A DNA stretch of 64,000 nucleotides. Origin: Himantopus leucocephalus (taxonomy: Eukaryota > Chordata > Aves > Charadriiformes > Recurvirostridae). The number at the start of each line of letters is the position of its first letter. Position 1 is the first letter of the stretch. Below, in pieces: positions 26,200-40,000 of the stretch. The notes under the pieces are model-generated. The model was given only the letters and a program-made list of their open reading frames with translations. It ran no database searches and was not told the DNA's origin. The stretch lies in contig RSEF01000001.1 of NCBI GenBank assembly GCA_003993805.1, positions 95,965,089 to 96,029,088 on the forward strand, in the 5' to 3' direction. The position numbers were made by a program, and so were the translations under genes.

Positions 26200-28820
26200 G
26201 TTTGTCTTTCAAATGGTCAGTGCTGTGCTTCAACTGTGGCACTGTATGGGAATTCTCCAAGGAGTGTGTCAGTGAAAAAGGGACAAGCTAATGCAAGTTT
26301 ATGAAGATGATGTATCACTGCATCTGCAAGAGTGGCAATCTGCAGTCATGTCCTGCTCTTTGCCCAGACACAATTAAGCTAGAAATATAATGAATCTTAG
26401 CATAGAAATCTGTGTTACATTAAATCAATTTTTGTAGTAAAGAGGCAAATTAAGTTTAAATTAAAAAACAGCATTGCTTAAAAGACCCAGCAGCAAATGT
26501 AATAGCTGTCACTTTAGACACAGAGGATGAAAATAAAACACCAATGATTGCTGTGTTATTTACTTCTAGCAACCTTTACCATTATGGAACACAAATACAT
26601 CTTTTGAGAGGCTGCATGTGACATATTTAATTGTTGTTACCCCATCTGAGTCTCTGGACAAAACTAAGTATGAAATTCACTGTGGCTGAACATACAAAAT
26701 GCAGCAAATTAAAAGAGTGCACTGTTTGCCATCTCATATTTATTACATATTTTATATGCAGCAATGTTCCTATTTTCATTCCCATTGCTACAGAGAGGCT
26801 CACTGGTGAAACCAGAGATTGCTGATGAAGTCAGTGACAGTATTCAGTTGATTTTGAAAGAGAGTAATTGTTCATATACAGAGAAAATATGAATAATTTA
26901 AACGAAAATTAATTTAAAGTTCCAGTTCTGAATATTGGCATTTAGAGTAAGAGGTAAAGCTCTAGGTCATACATACAAGGACCCTTCCCCAATTCACCTT
27001 TTCAAAGCATTTAAAAGAAAATAATCCAGAAAAGAAAGCAGATGGATTAAAAATAAAGGATAGAAAAATGTTTAAAAATAAGGACAGGAAAAAGGACAGA
27101 AGAACAGAAAGGACAGGAGTAAGGTGTAAAAAGAGAAAGCATCTGTCTGAATATCCCATGCTAAATATTCTACATCAAAGTTGTGATGGAATTGCAAATA
27201 TATTTTGAATTCACCATCTAAGTCTTCCTGGAATAGAACGCATTAGACCAGAAACAATCTTTGGAATATGCATTTCTCAGACTAAGAAAATCCTCTATAA
27301 TTTCAGCTGGCACACTTTCCATGTCAAAGATGTATTTATGGCAGTCTATTATCCAAACAGGCTGTTTGAACTTCGCTCTGTTACAGTCTATGACATATTC
27401 AATTTTCTGCCTTTGCTGCTTTCCACATCAATGGATTTTATATTGTCTACAAGAGGTTGAGGCATTTTCCTACTGCTCACTGTAGAAGATACAGACAAAA
27501 ACATGTCCTCTTTCAAACTAATTTTCAAACACTTCTCTCATAATGCAGACTATTTCCATGACTTTTATTTGCATTTCCAGTCTCCCATAACAATTGAATA
27601 ATCTTTCCTGGGTTTAATGGACTACATAAAAGCATTAGTGAGCTCACTGTTCAGAGACCAAAAGTGTTTTAAACCAGTCCCAAACTGTTTACAAGTTTCA
27701 AGGGAAAAAACTCCAAAAAGAGCTTGAATTTTCACCTCAGATAGAATGATGAATTACTATACTCCACATGCAAATTTTAGCTTTTTCCAAATCTGAAATC
27801 TGCATGAGAAATGTGTAAACAAGCAAGGGATTTGGAGGGCATTTTGGAAAGTATGGCACTGCTTGTTACAACAGCAGTCATCTTCTCCTCTCACTTTCAT
27901 GGTTCTTTGCCTGGCAAAAGTTCCAGCATTGCCATTTCAGTTTAGGTTTGTAGCTTCATCTAGTTTCATGCACATAGTGTCTTTCTGCTTCTTAGCAGAT
28001 CATAAGATAGCACATGTTTGTAGTTCACCAGAAATAAGGTGATAAAGTATCAATACATCTTCAACACAAGAAGCACAATAGCTGTCATACATCCACCTTT
28101 GAAGGCAACTTTTTATATGAATAGTTCAAGTATTTGATAGTTTTTGATAACCCCAGAGACTTTAGAAATATGAGCTCATTTAATATGAGGTAAGTATTTT
28201 TGAGAACCTTCACGATAACTCGTGGATGCATTCCTGACCTTTTGGGATCAAAAGGAAGAGCTGCAGCCTGTATTTCAGATTGGCCTTCAAAAAACTACGA
28301 GAAAGATCTTATGCAGTGTCATTGGGTATAACCTGAATTTTGAAAATTGGGAAAGCTACCAAAATGTCTTAATTGGTGATCTTTGCCAGAACATCAGAAA
28401 TACTTAAGATTCTTTAATATTATCTACAGAAACACAAGCTAGTGTTTCTTGTAAAGTTTCTCAGTCCATGGTGCCATGCATCAGGTAAGTCTTCCATGAC
28501 TAGACTTCTTTGTCATTGCACTTCAAGCCTCATTCTGTTCTCAAAGCTAACATGTTTCCGGAGTAATGTAAATTACCTCAGCAAGCACAAAGGTACTAGC
28601 AGAATATGGACCTAGATTACTGTAAAGTCCCAGAAATTTAGAAGGCTTAGTCATTACATTATTTATTTCTCATCCTCTCTCAATTCTAAGAACCTTTCCT
28701 TAGCCCTGATTGTACTTTAACACGGAGACCTGTAGGCAAGGCTTAGCCCTAAAGGGCTTCACATTATCAATCCTCTGTAGAAGGGAATTCTCCATTAAAA
28801 CTAGATTGATCTGTAACAGA

Positions 28821-28880
28821 TCATAGAATCATAGAATGGTTAGAGTTGGAAGGGAAACTAAAGATTATCTAGATCCAACA
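28821..28880 (-). mobile_element. CR1 LINE, 60-bp terminal fragment
   Basis: TCATAGAATCATAGAATGG, then GTTGGAAGGGAAACTAAAGA and TTATCTAGATCCAAC, is the reverse complement of the avian CR1 3' end. Only the last 60 bases are present, an extreme 5' truncation. Confidence 0.92.
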
Positions 28881-30720
28881 AATGAATAGTAAGATAGAAA
28901 GGACAAAAAGGAAACTTATTTAACTCTTTTTCCTTGTACAGTTCACACTTCAAGCTTTTTATGTTCACGTCCCTTCCTGTTTCAAAAGCACTGGATAGCC
29001 AAGAAACATCATTATAACCTCCTAGAAGCACATCTGTGCTGACAGTATTGCTACTGTTGCTGCAGAAGGAAGAGTAGCAGTTGGTAGGTGTTTCAGTAGA
29101 AACTAAAGAAAATTTTGGCTCTCTTGCAGGCTCTTTTCTTCACTTACTCCTATCAACATCTCCCTTGCCCCCAACAGAAATTCAGACACAAAGGCAGAAC
29201 AGAAATAGTATCATGTCATACACCATGTTAATCATTGATTCTCACACATCTCCCAAGTTAGTGAACATCTTCTTAAAATGAGTCTGGAAAGCTTTCACCA
29301 CAATATTCTCAGAGGGATTTCTCATTCTGGGTCCTTCTTCTGATCAGCTTTACCTAAGAATAGAAAATTTTCCTCTGGAGCAGTAGTGAAGATTGAGTGA
29401 AGACAAAGCCCTTCCTTGTTCCCTTCCGTTTCTCTGTTTCCATGTTAATCCACAGAAGCAAGAGGTTGGAGAGCCTCCAGTTACCCACCCCAACCCAAAA
29501 CTCTGGAACAGCAGGAGCAGGAGCTTAATAGTGATCAGACTCTGGCACTGATTTGGAGAACATGCTACATTGGTGCTTTATGGGATAAACCTTGTTGTGT
29601 TTTATGTGTGGCATTGAAACATATATGGGACAGGTGAAGAATGTAAAATGCATGATCTTGGAAGAGGACCTCTGGACACTAACCAGCTCCTCTTCCAGCA
29701 CAGGCAGTTTGCACGGGAGCAAAGCACACTCACTTTGATGCAGTCAGATTCTAGCCTAGTCTTCAAAACCCCTGGTCATAAGCATCTCACTGCCTCTCCA
29801 GAGAGTTTCTTTCAGAAATTTATTGCACTTCAAAATAAAAAATTCTTTCTAATACCCAAGTCTGTATTTCTGGAAACAAAACTGGAGTTTCTAGGCCAGT
29901 CTGAAAACCAATTCATAAATGATATGACTCAGTCTTCTGACTGAAGGGAAAAGTGTGATGTTTCAGATGTGTTTCATGATGACATAGTAACATAATGACT
30001 CTATGAAGCTTTTAAAACTGACAGGAACTAATTTGAGAAAGAATAAAACACAGTTTATAACTCTCCACTCTAATCTTAATCATTCATCTTTGATGCTAAA
30101 AAGAGATAAAAGATTGTTTTCCAAGCTTCTTATTTCCTAGTCCAATCCTTAGGCTAACCAGATCTTCGTGTGGAATTTAGATAGGTATTTTGTATTTCAC
30201 TGNTTCACCAAGCCTGCATCTGTGTACACAAATAAGTGGTAACACCAAGAGTTTTGAGCCACCACTAGAGAGACTCTAACTTTCAGAATTACCGATTAAC
30301 GCAACAACTGCAGAACAACCTGTACCTACCGTTTTACGTGTGCTACTGTAATCCTGTAGTTATTCAATTAGTTTAGCCTTTTTTCCTCTGAGAACAGCTT
30401 TGTTTTCATTGGTTTTGTTACTTACAAATGTTTGCCAAATGCTCAGATTTCCGGACTTCCTAAAATATTCACTTTAATCCTGCCTCTGCACCAACAGAAG
30501 ATGTTGGGAGCTTTAATCAAGACGATAATACTCTCTGGCTATCTGCAGGGTGTGATCATCTGTATCACATTGTTTTTACTCCCTAATTAGGTAAATTAAC
30601 TTCTACGACTAAGAGGAGGTGGGAAAAATCAAAAGCTTTACAGAGAGGTAGCACAGGTACTCCCATCATTAATCTCTCCATGAACACACTAAATAATGAG
30701 AGACTTTTGCTTTTCAGAAG

Positions 30721-30751
30721 CATTCTTGGGGGCAAATCGTTCCCAAGAATG
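30721..30751. repeat. Perfect 10-bp inverted repeat, 11-nt loop
   Basis: CATTCTTGGG at 30721-30730 is the reverse complement of CCCAAGAATG at 30742-30751. No T-run follows and no partner gene is near. It may be chance. Confidence 0.75.
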
Positions 30752-30884
30752 TTTGTATACAACTAATTTAAAGGGTGTTTAACAGTACTGAAAGGCTTTC
30801 AGGGCTTTTATCCAAAGAAGTACTCACCCCATGAATCTTCTTATTTCAAACAGAGAGTTCCATCTGCAGCAGTAACTAATGAAG

Positions 30885-30984
30885 NNNNNNNNNNNNNNNN
30901 NNNNNNNNNNNNNNNNNNNNNNNNNNNNNNNNNNNNNNNNNNNNNNNNNNNNNNNNNNNNNNNNNNNNNNNNNNNNNNNNNNNN
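30885..30984. other. Assembly gap, exactly 100 N
   Basis: Exactly 100 N residues, the conventional placeholder for a scaffold gap of unknown size. True distance and content are unknown, and order and orientation across it rest on scaffolding only. Confidence 0.99.
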
Positions 30985-32433
30985 TAAATGACAATAAATT
31001 GTTGTGGGTTTCTCAAACCATAACACCTATCAGTCCTATGGATTATATATTTTGTCACTGTTACATGGAAATGATGAAATTACTTACTCTGTACTACAAT
31101 ATCATAAATTACATCTCGCTTTCATAGATAGTTTTGGGAGGGGATACCTACTCTGAACATTATTAGCCATTCTTCTGGAAGTGGATGATTGTATTCCAAG
31201 AGTCTTTTTTTCCCCCAACAATTGTCTAGCTGTGATTTGGGTTGCTTCAGCTATTCAAGATGAGTAGTGGACAGATAGGAAGATATGGTAGAACCTGCAA
31301 TTCAGCATAGTTCTGTACTAAGTCTTCAACTAGAAACTTACCCTCCCTTTTGCTAGCAAGTCTTTGGTATAGCACCAACATCTATGTCAGCAAGAACTTT
31401 CACTGGCTTACTTCACCAACCTTTTTCTATTTCTTTTATCAAATACCTAATTATGAACTGCATGTCCTTATGTAACATTATAATACCATCAACACTTCAC
31501 TTCTCATTTTGAACTCATTATGAGTTTTAATGGGGCCTACTTATGTATGTAAGACTTTTGGCAAATTAACAAAATAGTTTCTATCTCATCAGTTTCTTAA
31601 TATATATGGTTGAATGAGGATGCCAGCCATTTCTACAGTGACTTTTAAGCCCCAAGCAAATACTTTTGCTTTAGATATACTTTTTTTATTTGTTTCTTTT
31701 TCTAAGATTCTAAGCACTATCATCTCTGGGTCTGCTCTTCAATTTGCCTTAGTACAGTATCCCCACTCACGTTTGAGATGTTCAAATTGACATTCACTGT
31801 GTAAGTATTGACATCAATGAAAATATTTGCATATGAAAACTGATGCTTGGGTAGAGCACGATCTTCTGCTTCAGCATCAACTGACACACGATAGCACAAT
31901 AACCAATGTGTATATATTTGCACTTCATTATATATTCCTCATTTTCCTTTCCAGTTTTAGCCATATGGACTTTTATCTGAATGTGTCATGAAGATGTTTG
32001 CTTAACTGGTGACACGTTGGTAATTTAGGCTTTGGAAGTACTTGGACACTCAATTGCTATTCATTGGAGTACACAAGCAAAATGCTGTGGATGCTATGGA
32101 TAAGTATAATGTGAAGGCAAAATAGCTCAGAGTGTTTATAATTTTTTATTTTAAATAGATGTACATGGCTATATATTGCCATAGACATAGATAATATTAC
32201 AGATGATGACTGCATTTGTCAGGAGTACTAGACACTGTGTTAAAATGAGTACTGCAAACTTATTCTCATTTAGTCTGACTTGTGATCCTTGCATGCTTGG
32301 ATGTGAGATTATGCCTGAGGTGTTGGATTAGGTTGCTCGTGGACATGTCTTTTATCTTCTTTCTTCCTGGAAAAGAGAGAAGGAGTCAGCAGACTTTACA
32401 TGTGATTTTTTTTAAGATTTTTTACTTTGCTTT

Positions 32434-32455
32434 AATAAATAAAATAAAATAAAAT
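32434..32455. repeat. (AAAAT)n microsatellite
   Basis: AATA followed by about three AAAAT units. This is a simple repeat. Confidence 0.85.
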
Positions 32456-34708
32456 CTCAGTAGGAGTTTGAGTATTCTTAGTGTCTTGAAGTGGAACTAA
32501 TTTATATTGCCAGGCTTTTCAGCTAATTGTGTTGTGATAAATTACTACACCTTTAATATAATAGTAACGATTTGGTTGTACAGTAAATGTTAAATGCAAA
32601 TCACCTACTGCTAATGTTTTGAAACTGTGTTCCATCAGAGGCTTCACTGAATTACAGCTATCAACCAATTCATAATTGCTAATGAAGGTTAAATTAAGGT
32701 TTGGGGAAGCATGTTCAAAAATCATTCTGCCCATGCTATCACCTCTGCATTTTGTAGCTACATCATGTAATGGCTCAGAATGTATTCTGTGAAGGTGGAG
32801 GAAGTGTTTAGGTACTAATAGGGAACGGGGATATATCTCAAGGCTAGCACAGTTTCACACCACTCTCCTGTCCTTTGTTTTCCCATCTCTGAGGTACCAG
32901 TAAACCACTGCTGTAAGTTCTCTACATTACAAATTCTGTGTAAATGGCTGAGTAATCAAACTTTGGAAAGGCTCCGTAAATAAAGAAAGTCTTAATGGCA
33001 AATACGGGACTTACATAAGAAAGAATACTTACGGAAGGTTTTATGGTATGCTATTAGTCTGTCTTTAGTCTATTTTCACTTCTTTTAACTAATGTTTGGA
33101 AGCTGCTCTTGGCTCACTGAGCTGCTTTTCTTTCCTGATTGTTACATATACTGTATGTGTTGCCTTGGTTGGACACTCTCAATCAAATAGCCATGCTTAC
33201 ATTAATGGATTACAAGGAGAGAAGGATCTTTAGATCATCCAGCTGACCTCAGGTATCACAGTGGCCACAGAAGCAGTGCTTCTTCCAGCTTTAATTTAAG
33301 GACTCAATGTAGAACCTACTACTTCCAGCTTATATGATATACCCCTATTGGGATTCCGAAAATAAGCTGCTTCCCTTCATTGCTAGGTTTTCAAACCAAC
33401 TCACCTGGAATACTTGTGGTATATAAAGACACACTTTAACCCCCAGGAATAGAGATGGACTTGGTTAGCAGAGTAGATGCTCATAAATTTTTAAACGTAA
33501 CATTAAAAAGTGCATAAAATATTAGTGCCGGGGGTACTATAACTCTGCATCATCTTGCTGTACTTCCTTCTGTATATCCTTACTTTTACAGCAACTGGCT
33601 GTATGGAAACATTCAGAGACATCTGCAGTGCTAAAAGCACAGTGATAGCCCAGGAGACTGCTCCCTCAAAATACAAAATATTTTCCTATAAATATTAATC
33701 CATTGATAGTAAAAATTGCCAAAATATTTCCAGTGCAACAGCAGCTGTTTGGGGAATTTATTTTGTCTTGTAGCAGGGAAAATGAAAGAAATGCAGGATA
33801 ATATTGTTTATCTGCATGTTTTTGTATTGATTTTAATTATGCTTTAATACTATGACATTTGGAATAACCTTTACTAAATGTAATTTTTGACTTTTCTGAA
33901 CAGCGGGTAGTGGCTTTATTGTTACTAATAACAAAACTATAATTTAGTCATTTCCTTTCCTTGCTATGTTATTTGAGTATTTTCATTTCCTTCACATTAC
34001 AAAAGATGTAGGCAGATACTGTTTTACTGGATGGAGAAATAGGGACTTATGATTTATTTTCACTCACTAAGGCAGTTAATATTAAACTTAGTTCTCAAAT
34101 GGATATTTTAGCTGCCTTCTTTTGCATATTAATGCAATCACTTCCCTATCCTACACAGATAGTTGGGTAAAATGACTGATATCATGTACACATTGCAAAC
34201 TTGAGAGTTTTGTCTTATTTGGTCATGTCATGAATAAAGACGGCATTGCTACTCACCTAAATTTCTGGCTAGATGGTGTAAGTCAGAACAAAATGTTAGC
34301 TATCCTCTATGCTAGTGTGATTTTAAGTGGCTTTGTTTTCCTGTCTTCCTCCATTTGGGTCCAGCAAATGGGACAAGCTGAGATGAACTATACATTTAGA
34401 GCGCAGATTTCTCAAATCCCATTAAAATCTTTCTTGATAGCTTTTGTGGGGGGAATGTAGGTCCAAAAGCAATAAGCCATTTAAAATGCTATACTTAGAA
34501 AGCCTGTGCTCTTCTCCTTTGAAAGATCTTGCTAATTCTTACTTGTTTTCATGATTTATAGTGTATCTTTGGTTGTATGCATCACACAGTGTATAACTTC
34601 AAATAATAATGTCCAATCTCCTCCTCCCCAAACACCAGATTCAGTATTTTATCTTTACCTAAATTCCATATTTTTATTTTATATATCTGTATATCGATAT
34701 ATTTAAAG

Positions 34709-35302
34709 TCACAGAATCATAGAATAATTTAGCTTGGAAAGGAACTCCAGAGGTTATCTAGTCCAACCTCATGCTCAAAACGGGCAAGTCAGATCAGGTT
34801 GCTCAGGACCATGTCCAGTAAGGTCTTTAACATCTCCACAGATGGTGGTTCCACAACCTCTCTAGGCCCCTTTCCCAGTATTTGGCCACCCTCAAGGTTA
34901 AAAATCTTTTCTTTATATCTAATCATAATTCCTCATGTTCCAGCTTCAGTCCTTTGCCTCTTATCCTATTGCTGTGCACCATCAAGATGAATCTGATTCT
35001 GACTTCTGATCAGGTAGTTGTAGACAGTGTAAAGGTCTCCTCTTGAGCCTTCTCTTCCTAAGGATGAAGAGACACCGCTGGCTCAACCTCTCACTGTATC
35101 TCATGTGCTCCGGCCTCTGACCATCTTGGGGTCCTCTGCTGGATTTGCTCCAGTGTGCCAATACCTTTCTTGGACTGGGGAGCCCCAAACTGGACACAGT
35201 TCTCCAGATGTGACCCCACAATAGGTAAATAGAGGGAAGAAACACATCCCTGCACCTGCTGGCTGTAGTCATACCAATACTGTTACACATTATTAGCACC
35301 TG
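34709..35302 (-). mobile_element. CR1 LINE, ~600-bp 3' fragment
   Basis: Read on the minus strand this is a 5'-truncated CR1. The + strand shows, from its left end, TCACAGAATCATAGAATAAT, CTAGTCCAACCTCATGCTCA, CTCAGGACCATGTCCAGTAA and CATCTCCACAGATGGTGG. The blocks GGACTGGGGAGCCCCAAACT and GTTCTCCAGATGTGACC follow further right. These are the standard CR1 3' blocks in reverse order. Translation on the minus strand resembles the C-terminal tail of CR1 reverse-transcriptase products around the residues ERL..LFILRKRRL, but the 105-codon frame is a remnant with no catalytic domain. The inner boundary near 35302 is approximate. Confidence 0.93.
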
Positions 35303-37053
35303 TTTATCTGTCTAACCAGCTGTATTTATTTCTGTGAAGTGACTACAGTTCAGTGGAAGAAATTATATAGTAGGATATTTTCAGGGGCACCTTCAGGGCT
35401 AACATCTGTCTCAACTATTCATCATATGTGCACTCAAAAACCTCACAACATTCCACACTAAATTAGATATATTTAAAATATTTTGTTCTCAGATTTGCAA
35501 GGTTGTGTCAGGAAATGAAAAGTTGGGGAGAACATATTCACGTCCAGTGTGTTGTGGTGAATTGATTTTGTTCCATGAAAGTACAGTGACTGACTTTAAA
35601 TATTTTTATCAGATTTTCCAAAGCATACCCATATACTGTATCATGCTCTTTGTTATCATTTTGTGTTCAGAATAATTTAAGAATGTATTTCTTTTGTGCA
35701 TTGAGCAAGAACTTTGTTTCAGTGGGTTCTTTCAGCTGCATTGAATTAAATTCTGTCTGGAAAAAAGAATTTTATACATTGTGAATATCAAGATGTGCCT
35801 TCTAAAAGTTTTAAGAGCTTTTAAGTTTAAACAATGACACAGATGAACTGATCAGGCTACTTCTGTCCGCAGGGAACATGCTGGAGTTCCAGTTGCAGTA
35901 GCAGCTTTGGGCACTGCTGCAGTTCTCCCTCACGCTAGCAGAACACCAAAAGACCAGCTAGTCACAGCGAACACGTTATTGAAGCTAGTTTTATTTTCTG
36001 TGTGTGAATTGTCTACTGTCAGGAATTGCTTTTTTCATGGAGTTGTTGATCATTTTGATTTTTTTCAGTATAGACTGTTATAGGAGTGTTTTCACCCTAC
36101 AGTTTACTCACAAATTATATTCTGGGACTGTTCTTGATTTGATATTCATGCTGGGATTGCTCAGCTAAGTCAAATAGTTTTAGTTTGTTTCATAACCGGA
36201 TGACTCCTAAACCCACCAAGAGGTTTTGATTTAATAATATGAATAATTTTGCCTGTATACTAATACAAAACTTTGTGTAAGACTTCACAGCCACTTAATG
36301 CTTTCCCTGACCTTCCATGCTTATATGAGCACTCCTAGGAAACTGCCTGCTGGTTGCAAATGGCTAAGAAGCATATCTGCGCTTTCTCAAGGGTCGGATG
36401 CAGCCAGGATGTGACTTGAGTGACGATGGTGTGGTGGTACAGTAGCTGGTTTGTCTTCTGACCCAGAAGATGTGGCATACCAGGCAGTGTGGATGGTGAG
36501 GAGAGTGCCATGGATTCTTGTTAAATCTATTCTGGGTCATCCTACAGAGCACTGAGCATGATCCTGTTGTTATTGCACTATCACCTCACTTCTAAGCGAG
36601 ATTTCTTTCCATTCAGCCTTCAGATCCCTAAGGCTCCTATCAGTCTTGATACTGTATAGTTTGGGATACAGTGTACCTGATATATATGCTGTTCTCTTCA
36701 TAATTCTGTTCATTTTCCTGTGCAGCTTCAATGAACTTACACTATTTAAAATAGGGTGGTTTTTTTTTTTTTATTCTTTGAAGAGCGAAAAATCCCATCT
36801 ATGAAGTGTGTGGTTGATAATTCATATGCCTCATATGGATTTTCTCTCATATATTTGTCTACTTTCAAAGATATCTTTTAAATTATAATACCATATAAAC
36901 CAGTATATATCTATTATGATAGGCCCTTAGTTGTCATTTTAGCTTATTTTTAAGCTATAACTGTGGAAAAAAAGAATGAAAAACTGCATATAAATGTCTC
37001 TATTTCAAATATAAATGTATCTACTTTTGAACTACATGAATCAATTCACAAAT

Positions 37054-37088
37054 GGGGGGGGGGGGCATCCCGTAAAAAAAAAAAAAAA
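37054..37088. repeat. G12 and A15 homopolymers 8 bp apart
   Basis: Twelve G residues (37054-37065) and fifteen A residues (37074-37088) lie almost together. These are simple mononucleotide repeats, and their lengths in the assembly are uncertain. Confidence 0.9.
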
Positions 37089-40000
37089 TTAAAATAATTC
37101 TTCGCAGCTGTAGAGTATTTGCCCGTAGGAGGTGAAATCTTTGTACTGTTACAGTCTGTGCTGATTTCAGAAGATGACATGACCAAGCTAACTGGCAAGT
37201 CTCTGTCCAAGATGTTTTTCTTAAAATTAATTTAAGTAAGTTGAATTCTTGGCATCTTTTCTAATCAGGGCTGATTCCAACTGCAAAATTAATATAGTAC
37301 AAAGCACTAATAGTAGTGTTGGTAAACTCTGCTTATTTAAAGCTTAGTGCTTTTTTTTCCTTGCTTTTTATAGACATACGTGGTATCTTGATTAACTTAT
37401 AAGTAGAAGCATCTCCTGGTATGTAGCCACATGGCTTAATACATTTCATAAACTTATAAAGCTCGATCTTAAAAGTCGTTAGAAGTTTTTCTCCTGTAAG
37501 TTCTACTGGTACTCTGGCTCAGAACCTTTTCTGGTGGTCAAGTCTGTGGACACAGAAGCATTTTCATACCAGATGAACAATAAACAAATTTATTAAATGT
37601 GCATTGCAGGCTGATGATTATGGACAATAGTTAAATCATGTAACTGCCTAGGGCTACAGCTATACCCAAGCAGTGAGTTACCCAAGCAATCTCATAACTG
37701 CTGGAACACCTGCAAGAAGGTATCAGAGCTTTTGTATATATACTGTCCTTCTTGATAGTGTATCGTATAATAGTATAATACCCCAAGTAGTGGGTTCAGT
37801 TCTTTCTATTAAACTTACCTGATACACTTAGAGCTTAATCCATGTGCTCAACAATTGGACTAGATCTTGTAAATTTTATGCTTTTCAAAACATGGTATTT
37901 AGATTTTTATCTGTTCTTCAGTGGTATCTGTTACTATCTGACTCTTTAGACAGATTATTATTTGGCTTTCCATTACTTACATTTGTTGAAGCTTACCTGT
38001 TTGGTCTGACCACTTTTTATGGTATGGTCCCTACCTAAGAAAAAATGCCATTTCAATTATTTTTTGGCGAAACACAAAGAACGCCCAGGTGCCTTTTATT
38101 AATGCCAACTTTTCCTCTGCCACAAGATGAGACAGGAAAGCCGAAGCCTTTTTCACCCTCTTCAAAGAAGCAGCAACCTAGAATGCCTGGCAACAGTGGA
38201 TGAAAACCTATCTCGCCAGACTTGTTACAGTAAGAACAACTTCCATTTTTTAGACCTAAATTTATTCATGCAGGGGCCAAAATATTCCTCAAAGAAAATA
38301 TTGTAGATCAACCTCCCCACATACATTGATAGTCTAAGTTGCTTGATTACTGTCAAACCCTAATCTCAGTCAAGAACCAGTAATGAGTTCTTTGGCTTAC
38401 TGAAATTCAAGGCTGCCTCTGCATCAAAGTCCTTAAGCTGTCCAGTCCAACTAAGTCTCCCTTTTCAAGATCTTGAGGCTTAGTTATGTCCTTCTGCTAA
38501 TATTAAATTGAATTGGCTTACATACATAGATCCACGTCTGTTAGGTATGATGAACTCCAGTGACTATAGAGGTAACCTATGTACTTTACTTAGGCTAAGC
38601 ACATAGTTTTGCATTCAAACTGTACTGTATTTCAGTCTACTGGTATAATCAATGTCCTCGTGAGTAGTACTTTTACTTCCTCGTGCAGAAAAAGTCCAGC
38701 ATTCTACCCACTGAAAATACTTTGTGCATAGTTGTGTCTACATTTATGTTATTTTTCATTATCCTGTGTATTAGAGACAGGAGGTGGATGTCGCATGTTC
38801 CTCCCAGCCTTTTCCCCCGACATATAATACATGAGATTCAAGCGAATACAGAAGATTCCCAGAGGATGACACAGAGAAGAAATGAAATTTAAACTTTCCG
38901 TATGACATTAGTATGTAGACACTGTGGCTCCTGAAAGCGTTTCTACTTAAAAATCATTTCGTTGTGTTAAAGTGGGAAGAGAAAGTAGATAAAAGGTGAT
39001 CCTTTTTGGGGGCTGTGTGCTTTACCCAGTGCCGTGTTGTCTCTATAGAGCTAACAGCGAATACTGGCAATGCCTCTAAACTATCCCATGAATAAATTCA
39101 GGACGGTTAATATTTTGTGTTATTCATATCTCGATGAAATGACAAGAAATTCCATATCCACAATGGACTAATAAATTTGCTTTAATTCACTCTACACTAA
39201 ATTCCCATCTTTAATTGTTTCCCGAAAAAAGTCGTCATTATTTTCTAGGAGGCCATTTTCCATTTTTTCAGTGGTTCCATTAGGAAATCAATATCATTAG
39301 AGGATATCTGCAATACCCTCTAATTTCTGAGATATTTTCACCCTATTCAAACTTAATGATAAGTTTTGCTATTGCTTTTGTATTAAGTTATAAGGAGGGT
39401 TAGCCCACACTAAATTTCTAAGGGGCTTGTGTATGAAAATGGTGTTTGCACACATGAATGAAGTTAAGGGTGTATTAAATGCCGAAATTCACAGAGGTAA
39501 TGGACACCTTTTGTGAAAAAATGTAGGTCAACAGGGTGTTGTGTTAGAGAGCTTCCTAGATTGGGGATTACCCAGCTGCTGTTCTAGACTGCTTTTCACT
39601 CCTTCAGCATAAAAGTCCATCGATGTTCTCTGGCTCCATATTGACTCTGTGTCCTCCAGCACACCATTTTAAAGGCTGGCGGACCACTACGGTTGAGTCC
39701 TTTTCCAATTCTTGGTTCCTGGGGTTAAAAACATCACGTTGCTGTTTGCATTACAGCACTCGCAGGTGTGTAGAGTGCCCTGTGCACCTGCCCAGGGCTG
39801 GGGAACTGATCATTGCTGGTGTCTCCTGAGCTCCGAAGCAAAAGGTCAGGAAGCCTTTGAGCCTCCATCACAACAAGGATGTATTTGAAGTCAGTACTAA
39901 AAAGATGCAGTTACAGATGAAGGTTAAGGGACTCTATACCGGCTTATAAGAAAACTAGAGATTGCACTTTACTTTCTTCTATTACAGAGAACAGAGTATG

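Larger units (their letters stand above)
25289..28820. other. Unique non-coding DNA
   Basis: No gene is recognisable. It contains an alternating purine-pyrimidine run (25861-25889) and a poly-A run next to a single-N join (26175-26194). A purine-rich stretch (about 27010-27140) gives a Phe/Leu-rich minus-strand open frame that is not a gene. Confidence 0.6.
28881..34708. other. Unique non-coding DNA with a scaffold gap
   Basis: No exon or RNA gene is recognisable. It contains the 100-N gap (30885-30984), a single N at 30203, a perfect hairpin (30721-30751) and a microsatellite (32434-32455). The AT-rich stretch about 33660-34220, rich in TAAT-type strings, has the look of conserved non-coding DNA, but that can only be tested by alignment. 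Confidence 0.6.

Noticed and set aside
30841..31127. Open frames across the 100-N gap
   Set aside because: They exist only because the N residues contain no stop codons.
34982..35299. 105-codon minus-strand frame
   Set aside because: It lies inside the 3' part of a CR1 element and is a retrotransposon remnant, not a host gene.
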